DNA of 64,000 bases from Erodium maritimum (Eukaryota; Streptophyta; Magnoliopsida; Geraniales; Geraniaceae): contig OY997591.1 in assembly GCA_963921825.1 (NCBI GenBank), forward strand, positions 29,905,825 through 29,969,824. Reading direction: 5' to 3'. The notes beneath the pieces are model-generated. The model made no database searches. It worked only from the letters and a program-made list of their open reading frames with translations, and was not told the DNA's origin. Both the position numbers and the translations under genes were made by a program. Below are positions 11,619 through 22,658 of the stretch, in pieces; positions within the stretch are counted from its first letter, which is position 1; every line of letters begins with the position of its first letter.

Positions 11619-12456
11619 GGTGCGCAGTGCGCGCAGCCCCTTCCCCCACCCCCTACTCCATGACAGCCATCATTCTCCACCTTTGAAACCTCTGATCCAA
11701 AGCTCTCCACTACCCTCCGGTGTCCAATCGAAGCCCCTGCTTCCAAAGCTCTCCACACAACTTCCATGAGGTTCCACTCTATCGTCACGATTCTATTGAT
11801 CGGAGCCGGTTTTATTTTTCTTTGTTTTTGTCTTGTTTTGCAGCCGGTCTACCCCCACAGGTCGCTGCCCATCGTTCAAGCTGCTCCACGGTCTCCCCCT
11901 CGACTCGCGCTACCGTTCCTGCATCGCCGGACTGGCCCCGCCTTCGAGCCAGTGGCCACCGTGGCCCCCCTGCCATTCATTCAATTACGGGCTTCACGCA
12001 CCGTATCCCATCTGCAGTGGCATATCGCCCTAGGGTCACCCCTCGCCGGCATGGGTCCGCCCCCTCGGTGGATCTGGGATCCGGGAGGAGGGACGGTCGG
12101 CTGGGGCCTACTTCAACGGCATCCGGATTCGGGACTCTTAACCCCGACCAAGCTTTTACAGCAGGGAGATCTCGGGAATTCTGCACTAAAGACAAATTCT
12201 CTAGTAGGTTTCGCTGGTTTAGTTCGAATAATCATGTGGCTCAATAAGTTTAGGCATTTGATTTATTATTTTTTTGTAACGTTGGATCGAAGAATTCTTA
12301 AGGTCGGATCCGCGAATCAAAGCGGACTATTTGTATGGAACCATGTGTGCCCGATGGGCCACGACCGATCGGGACAAAAACTGGTATCCGGGACTGTTAA
12401 GTCCCAAATTATAAGCACAATCATATCGTAATACTACTTCTTTCCCGTTAAAAAAA
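11619..12456 (+). mobile_element. Non-autonomous retroposon, copy 2
   Basis: Flanked by AACACTCAGGTGAA (11605-11618) and AACAATCAGGTGAA (12457-12470), 13 of 14 identical. It begins with a GCGCAG-rich motif like copy 1 and ends TTAAAAAA. By eye the two copies are about 70-75 percent alike along their length. A 221-codon frame at 11766-12431 crosses most of the element, but copy 1 breaks the equivalent frame, so I do not call it a gene. It lies just downstream of the bZIP gene, probably beyond its 3' UTR. Confidence 0.75.
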
Positions 12457-12470
12457 AACAATCAGGTGAA

Positions 12471-12790
12471 AACAAAACATTTGAGTAAATATTTAAAACT
12501 ATAGGTCATTGCATCAGTCTACCTTAAAGTTTAGAAACATCTTAATCATTAAAACAGTAATCCAATAATTATATTTTATAATTTTTAAGTTTTCAGTTCC
12601 ACAATCGGGGTCGATTCTACAGGGTTGAATCGGATCTGATTTGGGATCGATTCAAGGTTGATTTGCAGTGGGAGTCGAAGCTACACATTGAATCGAAACT
12701 GAACCACCAAGTGTCATCCTAAGAGAGGTTGATGAGATGAAAGAGAGGAAAAACTACGTTTAATTCTGAATCGTGGAGTCGAAAAGGAAA
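12471..12790. other. Intergenic, no gene seen
   Basis: AT-rich at the left, then a segment with several GGTTGAATCGGATC-like words around 12600-12700. These may be the worn end of a DNA transposon. No frame, RNA gene or clear repeat boundary was found. Confidence 0.4.
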
Positions 12791-13143
12791 TGGGTAATTA
12801 CGTGTAGGTACACCTAATTATCACCGATTATCGCTTAGCTATACGTAACTTTTTTTCGTATGAGAGATACTCCAACTTTAAATTTTTTGCACTTCACTAT
12901 AATCCATTATTTTTTACACTTTTTTTCATCTGATAGATACCCTAACTTTCACATTCTTACACTATACTACAATCGATTGAAAGTTAGGGTATCTCTCAGA
13001 CGAAACAAAATGTAAAAACTAACGGATTGTAGTGAACTGTAAAAACTGGAAAGTTAGGGTATCTTGTAGACGACAAAAAAGAATTAGGTGTAGTTAAGTG
13101 ATAATCTGTGATAATTAAGTGTAGCTAAACGTAATTATCCCAA
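12791..13143. mobile_element. Foldback MITE with long terminal inverted repeats
   Basis: The left end TGGGTAATTACGTGTAGGTA matches, with few changes, the reverse complement of the right end (CGTAATTATCCCA at 13130-13142). The similarity runs through ACACCTAATTATCACCGATT and its partner, about 55 bp in all. An inner pair built on AAAGTTAGGGTATCT repeats two more times. The whole 350 bp can fold into one hairpin. No transposase is encoded. A clear target duplication was not found. Confidence 0.72.
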
Positions 13144-13199
13144 AAAGAAAACACACTTTTTAATCTATTTCCTTGTTGAATCAACATTCATAACAAACA

Positions 13200-13760
13200 C
13201 CAATACAATCTACAGATACTATAACAAAGGGTATATTCCATCTCACTACTCTAAAATTTTCGAATTCCATTTTCATTTCACTAAAAAAAATTCTCATTTC
13301 GCTACTCTAAATTGAGTTTGTATCACTTTAGTACCTATCGTTAATTTCCCATCCAAGACACTTAAAAAGTCCATAATACCCCTCACTAACAGTCACATTC
13401 TCAAAAGCATGTCATTAGTTTTTAAATTTTCTTTTTATTTATTTCTTTTTATAAAAATTAGTTTTTACTTTAAAAAAAATCAGTTTTTACTTTTTAAAAT
13501 CTGTTTTGTTTTAAAATATCAAATTTTTATTTAAAAGAATCAGATTTTACTTTTTAAAATCCATTTTTTTTATTTAAAAATCAGTATTTATTTTTAAAAA
13601 ATCACATTTTATTTATTTTTTAAATATATAAAAATCATCATTTTTTATTTCATTTTTTAGTTTTGAAATCATGTTAGATTACATTTTTATTAAATTCTAA
13701 TTTTTTATATTTTCTTCTCCATTTCCCATCTTTTTCATGCGTGTATATCCTCTTTTTCTC
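13200..13760. repeat. AT-rich degenerate repeat tract
   Basis: Extremely AT-rich; from 13445 to 13620 a motif like AATCAGTTTTTACTTTTTAA recurs several times with variable spacing. No coding potential. Confidence 0.5.
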
Positions 13761-13818
13761 TATTTGCACCCAATACTATATTGCTTGTTATTTTTGGCTT
13801 ATTTTGGGTTTTAGGGAG

Positions 13819-14770
13819 CACTAGTGCTGATAAGCAGTTGCGAGACGGATCCTATTCGTTGCAAAGGAAGCCGTATCCGTCACCCAAATTTTTAGTCAAC
13901 ATATGCATATGTCGGTTAAGATCCGTCGGCCTGGTCACGTGGACCAAGTATTTGACCAACGGATAAAAATATCCATCGGTAGGGACTGAACTTTACCAAC
14001 GGATCCAATCTGTTGGTAAAGTATACCACTCTACCCACGAATTGGATATGTGGGTATAGTTCAGTCCCTTTACCCACGAATATCATCCGTTGGTACAATA
14101 GTACACTTCACCAACGGATGTGATTCGTTGGTAAAGTAGTAAACCTGAGCCGCAAATTTGATTCATTGGGGAAGTTGTACACATTAGTCACGGATGACAT
14201 CCGTTTATGTAGTATTGAACCTCACCCACGAATCATATCCGTCGGGCAACAATTGTCAAGAACCAAGAAAAAACATTTTGTAAATGTTGTACCCAATCGT
14301 GCATTATACCCTATACTGGGCCTATACATGTGCACACTTTTTATCAGAATCCAAATAACTACGTAGACACATAAAATGTTCAACACACAATTATTTTTTC
14401 TACAGTAGTCCACACGTCGTAAGCAACAATTTTATCAAACACAGTAAAATAAATAAAGTTTGGGTGAATATGTTGAGAAATGACATTACTAGTGGGGGGT
14501 TAAAGACGGTGGTGCTGAAAACGGGGTGGTTGAAGAAGGAAGGACAAATTGTTGGGACGTAAACATTGTGAACGTCTCTTGAAGTTTGGCATGTTGTGCT
14601 GCTTGCGCATCAAGCCTTTCCTCCATCTCTTTGCACCGCTCCTCCTTGAACCTGCGCTCCTCTTCCATTTGTTGCGCGAACACGGCCTCTTGTTCAACCA
14701 TGCGAGTCTTCAACTATTCTAACTCCTCAAACAGATCTCGCATTTGAGCATCCACCATCGTGCTTCTCCT
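13819..14770. mobile_element. CACTA (En/Spm-like) remnant
   Basis: CACTAGTG at 13819 could be the element end. From 13995 to 14245 at least five palindromic units of about 23 bp follow (13995, 14034, 14073, 14110, 14223), of the type ACCAACGGAT-n3-ATCCGTTGGT. Such clustered subterminal palindromes are typical transposase-binding arrays of plant CACTA elements. Beyond them on the minus strand (14713-14489) lies a 74-codon frame that is a charged coiled coil (EEERRFKEERCKEMEERL), resembling the C-terminal part of En/Spm-associated proteins. The element is clearly broken: no catalytic domain and no certain second end. Its extent is approximate. Confidence 0.6.
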
Positions 14771-15600
14771 TCATTGGTGGGATGATCATCACATTCCCAA
14801 GACCAGATTGGAATCGACCTAGAAGTTGAGGACGGAATAGGGGAGTTTTGGATCCGGAGATGCTCGTTGGATATTGTGTATTTGGTGCATCGTTAAGGAT
14901 TTGGGGTTTCTGGTACCACGGTAAGAAGGTGCATGTTTATAAAAAGCCCGAACCAAGAAGCGGCGACAATGGATTCACGCCTTCACGCTCATCATCTTCG
15001 GCGTCCTCGTCTCATCCTCTCTCCATCATCGTCTCTAGTCAGAAACAAAACTGCTTCTAGCCCACCTTCTCTGGTCAAACCAGATTTATCTTTGAGGCAT
15101 CAAATTAGTTTCTCGGATGATAGTACATTTATATTGCAATTACTTTATATGTTGCAGAGACTTAATTTCAAACCAGATTCCTCTTCATGTTGCAATATCT
15201 GTTTTGGTTTCTCAGTGTTTGGAAAATAAGGCTTAATATCAGGACCGAAAAATTTATTGAATCGACAAAAAATTAATGATTTTGCTCCACCATAGCTTCC
15301 CTCTCCTTCGTAGTCATTCGTTTAAGATATGGGAAAAACTTCGAATCCAACATAAAAATTGTGTACCACAATGGTTTTTGATGTGAAGGTGATGGAGAAT
15401 TTGCAAGAATGAAACTGAAATTTTAATTATCATTAGTGATTTAAAGAAAAATAACAATTATTGAAAATAAATTAATTAAGAAATAATTAGTATAACACCA
15501 CAATCGAGAAGGAGCGGCGGCTAGGGCTTGGGTTCAGCCGCCGTCATCACCGTTTGGAGATCAATCATCATCCGGAGATCAATCACTATTAGGATATAAT
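14771..15600. other. Intergenic, no gene recognised
   Basis: Holds a serine- and leucine-rich 98-codon frame (14933-15229) with no recognisable domain, followed by AT-rich sequence and a short GC-rich patch at 15500-15560 (GGAGCGGCGGCTAGGGCTTG) that resembles the 5' end of retroposons here. Nothing can be assigned. Confidence 0.4.
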
Positions 15601-15604
15601 ACTC

Positions 15605-15830
15605 AAAAATGTGTAGACCAAGATTCGAACACAGGACCTGCACGTTAGGTAATTAAACACAAGATTTACCAACTCAACTAAGATCATTTTGTGGCATATA
15701 TATGTTAATAATATATAAATATGAAGTGTAGCGCAAATGATAGCATTAAAAATGAACAATGTGAGACTCGAACCTGTTACCTATCACTCATTTTTGAGAT
15801 GTTCTACCATGTGAACTACTAACAGGTTAT
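15605..15830 (-). repeat. Two tRNA-like SINE fragments
   Basis: On the minus strand 15685-15605 reads TTAGTTGAGTTGGTAAATC (A-box-like), then GTGTTCGAATC (B-box-like) at tRNA spacing. A second one at 15825-15755 has TAGTTCACATGGTAG and CAGGTTCGAGTCTC. In neither do the outer arms pair as a tRNA acceptor stem, so they are more likely tRNA-derived SINE heads or pseudo-tRNAs than functional tRNAs. No A-tail or target duplication was identified. Confidence 0.4.
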
Positions 15831-15909
15831 GCTCCTTGGTCTATTTTTGTAATATAATTAAGTAACTTGTAATTTGTATTAGTGGTATGTGATTGCAAAC
15901 GCATGGCAG

Positions 15910-15961
15910 AGTCCCACATCGCCCATTTCATACAAAAACATGTCTTCTTGTTTCTATATAA
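15910..15961 (+). promoter_or_regulatory. snRNA-type promoter signature (USE plus TATA)
   Basis: AGTCCCACATCG at 15910-15921 matches the plant snRNA upstream sequence element RTCCCACATCG. TATATAA is at 15955-15961, with 33 nt between them, the spacing known for Pol II-type plant snRNA genes. The expected start is near 15985-15990. The sequence there does not resemble U1, U2, U4 or U5, so this is an orphan promoter or an insertion scar. Confidence 0.45.
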
Positions 15962-16127
15962 TGAGACCAATCATTTTTCTTACTCATATTTCTCTGAGTT
16001 CCTTAGTTAAACTCATTAACTTGCTTTGCTTGTTAATAAATTTTCCTGATCCAATTATTTGGTTCTATTAGTTCAATATTTTTAAAATCCTCACATTTTG
16101 TTCTTGATAAGAACTGATGCGGGGCGG

Positions 16128-16181
16128 GGTCGGGTTTTACGAAACCCGCCCCGAACCCGCCCCGTTGCCATCCCTAGCTTC
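16128..16181 (-). mobile_element. hAT-type terminal repeat remnant
   Basis: On the minus strand 16181-16128 reads CTAGGGATGGCAACGGGGCG followed by alternating GGGTTCGGGG and GGGTTT words. I recognise this as the end of a common plant hAT/MITE family. No matching opposite end was found nearby, so it is a single orphan end. Confidence 0.5.
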
Positions 16182-17307
16182 AATCAATACAATGAAGGTA
16201 TGTGATTGGTTGTGTGTCTCGCACGGGTGGAGTATTTGTTTGCAGGAACCACAAGTTAAGGCTTCGATCAATATGGAAAAGATATTGATCGGCGACTTTC
16301 GCCGTCGGGAACAAGGGCCCCTGAGGTCACAGGGGTGGCAAGTCTGTCATCTCCGGTGTATGTCCGACACAGTTTTTCTCACGGTCCGACGATCGAGGGG
16401 GTTGCTGGTGATCAGTACTCGAATTGAAGGAAGCGTCGGGGGTTCGTCGTCCGATCAGCTTTTGAAGTTCGTGAATAGTGGTGTCGCTTATGGCGGCCAT
16501 GAGGGTTTGAGACTCACGGTGCCCCTGGCACTAGAGATTGCGGTTTTGGTTGATAGCCTTGCACAAGGAACGCGACGGATTGATGTCCAGGATAGGGAGG
16601 GTGAATGAGTGCGTGAGGTTGGAGGAAGCGAGGTAGGAGTGCGGTCGACCGTGGCTCAGGCAATGGTGGCCGAAGGTTGGTGTGGTGACGGCCCACCCAC
16701 AGATGAAGAGAGTAATGCAAAGTCCGAGGAGGCATCGGACTTACCGGCGAGGGGCGACAAGCACCCTCGCCTCGATCAATGAGGACCTCGTGGTCCAGTG
16801 GGGGGTCGACCGAAAACACTGCCTCACTGGACGTAAGGTGGCATCGATTCACCAAGTACCGGCACAACATTCTTCAATCAGATCGGGAACCATCAATTTT
16901 ACGTTTTTAAGGGCCCTCATTATCATCAGAGGGGGAACGACGTCTGTTGGTTCCTCGGGAGGATGTAAAGTCCAACTGAGCCATTTCAGTTCCTGTTTAC
17001 AGGGCTGCCCGGTACATCGCTCTAGGGCTTCAGTATTACACTGGAGCATACCTCAGAGTCGATTTATGTCCAATCGGAAACTCCAACACTGGGCCTGCTC
17101 GGTCCGTGCCAATCAGTCTGAAACCGCTGTATCGGTGATCGGAAGACATTGTCGCAGTATTCTCCTCCAGACTACCCTTGATCTCTATAGAACAACTTTA
17201 CTTTCAGTTCTATTGTTATTTCAGTTTTTAGCATTTCAGTACTTCATTTTTGTAAGCAAATTTCAATTATAATATAATGATCGTATTTCCTCAAAAAAAA
17301 AAAATTA
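16182..17307 (+). mobile_element. Poly(A)-ended retroposon-like segment
   Basis: A GC-richer block ends at an A13 run at 17295-17307, preceded by a 3'-UTR-like AT-rich tail. Frames of 163 codons (16117-16608) and 196 codons (16682-17272) show no domain I know. Composition and tail suggest a retrotransposed copy of a LINE or transcript. The 5' boundary is arbitrary, set at the hAT scar, and no target duplication was found. Confidence 0.4.
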
Positions 17308-17539
17308 GTAAAGAAAAAGAAAATAAGATAGTTAAGAAATAAATAATTAATTAATTGATTTTACAAAAATTAATGAATGATATAGAGGGATAAAGTAGTC
17401 TTTTAACTCATAAAGACATAATTTGAAAGGTAAAGGGGTAAAATAGACATTTTACGTTATTATGTTAGTTTTTTAACCTCGAATGCACAAGAGGCTCTCA
17501 ACCGCTATTCTATAATTGGACTCGTTTTTTTTGGGCTTT

Positions 17540-18110
17540 TGTAGTTTGGAAAAGCGAGTTGGATTCGGTTTGGAAGAGTTATGCTTCACTTAAATTCCAA
17601 TCTTTTGATTGGCTTGCTGCTCTCGAAGCTATCTTTACTATATCTTTTATTTTTGTGGCGAGAGGTTTCTCGATCCCGATGAGTCTTTGGTTGTGTCCTA
17701 TGTGTGGCAGACACCTCTCACCTTCTCATTACTCGTCTGAGTCTTTTGGAGTCATGGTTCCTTTTGATAGCTCGGAACGCTAGGGTTTTTCAGAGGGCTT
17801 CGGTCCTTGATCCGTCAATTATTTTTCGGAGAATCCAATTTGGGACGCGTTCGTTGATTCAAGTAAAAGAGCGAGCCATTTCTCCTAGTTACTGGATGGT
17901 GCCGCCGACGGTTGTTCTTTCTGAGCCTAGTTAAATTTTTTGTCGTTCTTTCTTCTTTCTTGTTTGTTCTTCCTCTCAAATTGGGTTGTCTCTCCCTTTC
18001 TAAACAGGACGGCTGCCTTTGTCTCTTTTTTGTGTAAGATCTTACTGGATGTTCGGTAGTTTGTTGTTTCTTTCCCAAAGCCCACGCCACTTTTTTATGT
18101 AATTATTTAG
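17540..18110 (+). pseudogene. LINE ORF2 3'-terminal fragment
   Basis: The frame at 17704-17934 contains LLIARNARVFQ followed by a spaced hydrophobic and charged pattern. It resembles the W-x-x-RN-x-x-VF block after the zinc-finger region at the end of plant L1 ORF2. Upstream frames (17559-17783) carry a possible C-P-M-C-G-R-H remnant. The reading frame is broken and no RT core is present: a 5'-truncated, dead copy. Confidence 0.4.
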
Positions 18111-19531
18111 TTTCAGATAAAGAAAATTTAAAATGACAACATCTAAGAGGGTCGATTATTGTTTTTTTTTTTGGTCCGTTTTATGTTTATAAAAAAATCG
18201 CCTAAACAAAGACCATTCGTTTTGATTTTATTAGCCCACAAAGTCTTGAAGCGTGGATAGTTCAGCTTGGCATTATTGATTATCAACAGCACATTTGTAC
18301 ATACTGATCCTTGAAGGGTATATACATATACAGGATCCTTTTATGCATTCTGAAATCAAATTACAGAGCACCTCAAACAGGGAATCAAATATATTCATTT
18401 TGTTCAGTTTTGATTTATGTCACCACAAACATCTTCAATTGAGAAACATATTTTATAGCAAAGAACATTATTCATGTCAATAGATCCAAAAGTATTGCAT
18501 ATGGATGGTTCCAACTTACAATGATGGACTTAATTTGGATACCATTTCTAAACATAAGCACAGATATCTGACATATGAATTGAGCTAGAAAGAAACATTA
18601 GAAAAAGCAAAGAGAGACCCAGAATCATAGTTACTGTAAAGTGTTAGGAGTCGAGATCATCAATAAATTACAAAAGACCATACCACAAATTTCCTCTGCT
18701 TCGTAGCCATATCCTACCTTCTGCCCAAACAAAAGTAGACACAAAAAAGTTTCTTTTATAATAGGAACCAACCATCAATTCATCAGTACATTATACAGAC
18801 ACACCCTTGTTAGATATAGATCAAAATAATATGAATATGTAACACTTTTGTCAGTTAACCCTAAATTAGATGACTGTCCACAACACAAACATGTATGTTA
18901 CCGAACAGTCACTGAACCAAAGAAACCGAACATTATCAATTACAAATTAGAAATAACAACTATGGCTATACCACTCCCCAAGGTTCCAATCAGTAATTAT
19001 GATGCAGTACTCTTGTACGGAAGAATATGAATTTGAGGCTTAACAAGACTACCCTATTACTTACCAGCTAAACATCCATAACAAATCTGCTACTCAACAT
19101 TCTAATTACATCTACTTGTGAGTGTTAGTTGTGACAGAGATGGAAATGATAGTGACTAGAATACCATTATTACTACTACATTCTTTCCGCAACATTTAGC
19201 AAGTAGATGAGAAAATTGGAGCCAAAAGTAACTTTATTCACTATAAAATCAATTATATACAAAACTGTAGAATAATGTAATTGCAGCACACCTAACGACC
19301 TATCACGGTTGGGGAGGTACTAACTTGAGAGAAAACGACTACCTCTTCACAAAACTTTCAATATGATGGAGAACCAGGATTCTAGTTATTTTTTTGACTA
19401 ACACACAGGGTGAATTTTAGTATAATTAAACAATCAAAGGTTGGAGAGATGTGAGAACTTAGCTTCTTCATGAGATTTCAGAGACACAAGGGGCGGTGTT
19501 TTTCCAGCTTATGAGGATCAACAGAAAACAA
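18111..19531. other. Intergenic and 3' UTR of the CTD phosphatase gene
   Basis: AT-rich with no recognisable frame. The right-hand few hundred bases probably hold the 3' UTR of the minus-strand gene ending at 19532. No RNA gene or repeat boundary is visible. Confidence 0.5.
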
Positions 19532-22500
19532 CTACTCCTTAACACTGTATTTCTTTGCAATGATTGGACGGACATCATCGACATCAACCAAGGTTTCTAG
19601 AAATGGAAGTAAAGTGAGTAACGCGCGGTCTGATGGGTCATCAAACCAACTTTTAATAGGAATCCCATTATCCACTTGCAACCGGAACACCTGACATTTC
19701 AGAAAAAAAGGTTTAACAATATGAAGGCAAATGATGGTTTCATTTAACAGATCTATGTGCAAGTAACGTAATTGCTGATTTCATCTCTTGTGAAAACTAT
19801 TTTAATATCCTATTACATTAAAAAAAAAAGAACTGATTTCAGTTACGCAAAACCTTCAATTCTTTCTGGCTTGAACATTTAATCTAGTAGTGCAGAAAAA
19901 GTAGAATGAGGGCAGAAAGACACACATACCTGCGGAGAATTGTCAACTATAGCTATTTTTGCCAGGTCAACTCCTAAAACTGTCAGATCTTTAGTGTAGT
20001 TTCCATCTGAAAAAATGCAAGAATCACGATAGGCACGCCGAGAGAAAAGCTTTTTATCAGGGTCCAATTTATCCAGAAGCTGTTCTGCATAAATGCTTTG
20101 GCTGGCTGTAAATATTATAATCTCAAACATCTCTGCCACCCTCTCCAAAAATCTCCTGAGGAAGGGCCTTTGTCGTACATAAACCGTGTGCTCCTTCAAG
20201 TTGAAAAAAACTTGAAAGGTGAAGTCTGCATTATTACATGGCTCCATAGTGGAGTGGACTAGAGTTTCTGCAAAAATGCAACCAATAGTTTTAGCACATA
20301 GTGGTATCATTATCTTACCAAAGCAGTCCAACAAATTGAAGCATGAAAGCATAAGAAGAGCGTCAATTTAACTCATTGGATTAGCAATAAATATATCATC
20401 TTTACAATATTTGATAGCACATCATAAGAGTTTAGTTGCGAAGTCATTACTCTAGTGGCATAGCATGTTAACAATTCATGATTAGTGATTTCACTGCATA
20501 ACAAAAACTCTCATAATTCTTCTTCCGGACATCTGAGGATATCAATGCACTCAAAGTTCACACATAGCACGAGTCACTAAAAATGAAATACATTATTAAC
20601 ACATTGAAATGACTGAGATATCAATTTCAACTGATCAGTTCCCTTACCATCCAAATCAAGAACGAGGGTCACATGCTTCCTTTTTGTTGTTCCCTTGGGC
20701 AACAAGGTAGATAGCAAAGTATTTCCACCATCCGCCAGATCTGGCAAGTTTCTAAGAAACAGGTATGGATCAAAACATTCTGCTTCATCTAAATCATTAC
20801 TGTCATCATGTTCTTGGTCACAGGGTTTTATCTGATGGCTGACTTGATGGAACCACGAGGGGTCTGTGTTCTCCATAAGCTCTCCATAGGACCCTGGATG
20901 GTGGCTATGTTCAGGTTCTGTTGTCTCCTCAAGGGAGGGCAACATCGTAGAATTCTCAGCCATGTCAAACATTATATTTGAATCAGCAAATTCAAATCCA
21001 GCCAAGAGGTTATTCTTTATAGTATCATCAAATCCAGAAATTCCATCGAAGTAAAACCCGGTGAAACTCTTGTTAGATATTAGAAAGTCTGAAAGATCAA
21101 AAGTTTGATAAGAAGAGGAATCGCTGCTTCCATCATAACAATTGTCAGCTGTTGCTTGCAGCATAATGGGTTCGTCTGCAGTTCCTGTTGCAGAATAAGT
21201 AAGGTCAGCAGCGCACAACTAATATAACCACAAGTCACATTAGATGTGCACCATAGTATAAGAACAGAAATAAACCAAATGGGACCCTCGCCACTATAAG
21301 GTATCCGCGACTGAGACAAATATCACAACTAGCATATGTTCTATTTTCAAAATGATAGAAAGGGGTACAAACTTAATATGAGAATAGAGAAGTATTTCTG
21401 GTCATGACAGTAGCCACACAATAGAGAAACACAAACACCTGACTGTCGATTGCTTCCATAATGATGCTTTTGGCTAGAATAATTTCGAAATGTTTGGTTG
21501 TAAGAAATGAGGCTTTCCCATTGGGATTTCATGGAAACTATACAAGTTTAACTCAAAGTTGCAATAAATTCACTACACGTATTCAACTTGGACTGGTTAA
21601 ATACTTGCATGTATTATGTTTTAATTAAGACTTGTTACATCCTCAGACGACACGAGCACACCTACTATCTTTCTTCCATCCTTCTCTTAAACAGGAATAC
21701 AACAAGCACAGAAATATGAGGACTTCAACAAATGAAAGGTGCACAGTTACTACTACTAAGCCTCGGCATAAGCAAAAAAAAATCTATATCTGAAAAGAAA
21801 AAAAACTTAACATTATATATATGAAACTGCCTTCGGAATAGAAAATACAGGTTAATATATCTCAATACAACAGTTACAAATAATTATTGAACAATAGCTA
21901 TGATGGTACCTGCACTGTCTTGAGCACTTAGCTCGCAGTGAATGGCAGAATCCATAATGGGAGAGAATATTGTTTCCAAATTTGAGGCACATGATGTGGC
22001 CGACATGCATTCCTGGAATGGAAGAGTCCACCATAAATGCATCAATTAATCAAGTGAATAGAATGAAAACTTATGCAGTTGCAAAATAGACCATAAGACA
22101 GAGCACTTAACTCCACCATACAATACATTGCTGGAATGATGAAAAACATATATGTGAACACTGAGTATGTAAGAGAATGTGTGGGTAAAATATATAGTAC
22201 GCACCATTCTTTCAACAGATCCTGTATCTTCAGCACAACTGAACTCTTTATGAAAACTTCCTACATTATTCAATGCTTGATAACTATCGGCTTCATTAGT
22301 CCCAACTTCCCGGCACATCATTTCAGCTTTTGTAGAACCTACAATAATATCAGTTACACCAAACTGTGAGAAATTCCAGTTAGGTTGCATAAACGAAACA
22401 CAAAGATCTTAGTCCAAGCTCATGGATAAACGATAGCTAAGTTTTCTGCAACCTGACATGTATTAAACGACACTGCCTACCATTTGGACAATTTTGGAAC

Positions 22501-22649
22501 AAAGTTGTCGATTCTGTTGTTTCGTGAGGTATCTGTGACAAAGAACTTGAAGTCTTGGATATTTTGCTTGACTTCCGACAAACATGGAGACCGGTTCCTT
22601 CTCTTATGCAACTTGTGACTGATTTGGTCTTCATCTTCAATGTCGGCAT
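19532..22649 (-). CDS. SSP4: RNA Pol II CTD small phosphatase, SSP4/SSP5-like
   Basis: Coding exons on the minus strand: 22649-22481, 22338-22205, 22012-21910, 21184-20648, 20267-19930, 19690-19532. A 5' leader part precedes the ATG from 22658. All junctions are GT-AG and phases match (1, 0, 1, 1, 0), giving 479 residues. The long N-terminal half is acidic and serine-rich without a known domain. The catalytic half begins at DLDETLVHS near residue 312, split by the exon 20648/20267 junction; DxDxT is the FCP/SCP (HAD) nucleophile motif. FTASQSIYAEQLLDKLDP and IAIVDNSPQ near 420 complete the NIF fold. Arabidopsis SSP4 family members dephosphorylate the Pol II C-terminal domain in the nucleus. 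Start MPTLKMKTKS agrees with that family. SSP5-type assignment is equally possible. Confidence 0.9.
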
Positions 22650-22658
22650 CAGTTGAAT

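Noticed and set aside
11766-12431. 221-codon frame that could be a gene
   Set aside because: It lies inside a retroposon with target duplications, and the related copy at 6578-7465 does not keep the frame.
15605-15830. Functional tRNA genes
   Set aside because: A- and B-box-like motifs are present, but the acceptor stems do not pair.
16117-17272. Two frames of 163 and 196 codons as host genes
   Set aside because: They sit in a segment with a poly(A) end next to an hAT scar and show no domain or splice pattern.
22437-22480. Extension of the CTD phosphatase second exon to 22437
   Set aside because: A donor GTAGGCAG at 22480 keeps the phase into the next exon, and the extra residues do not fit the family.
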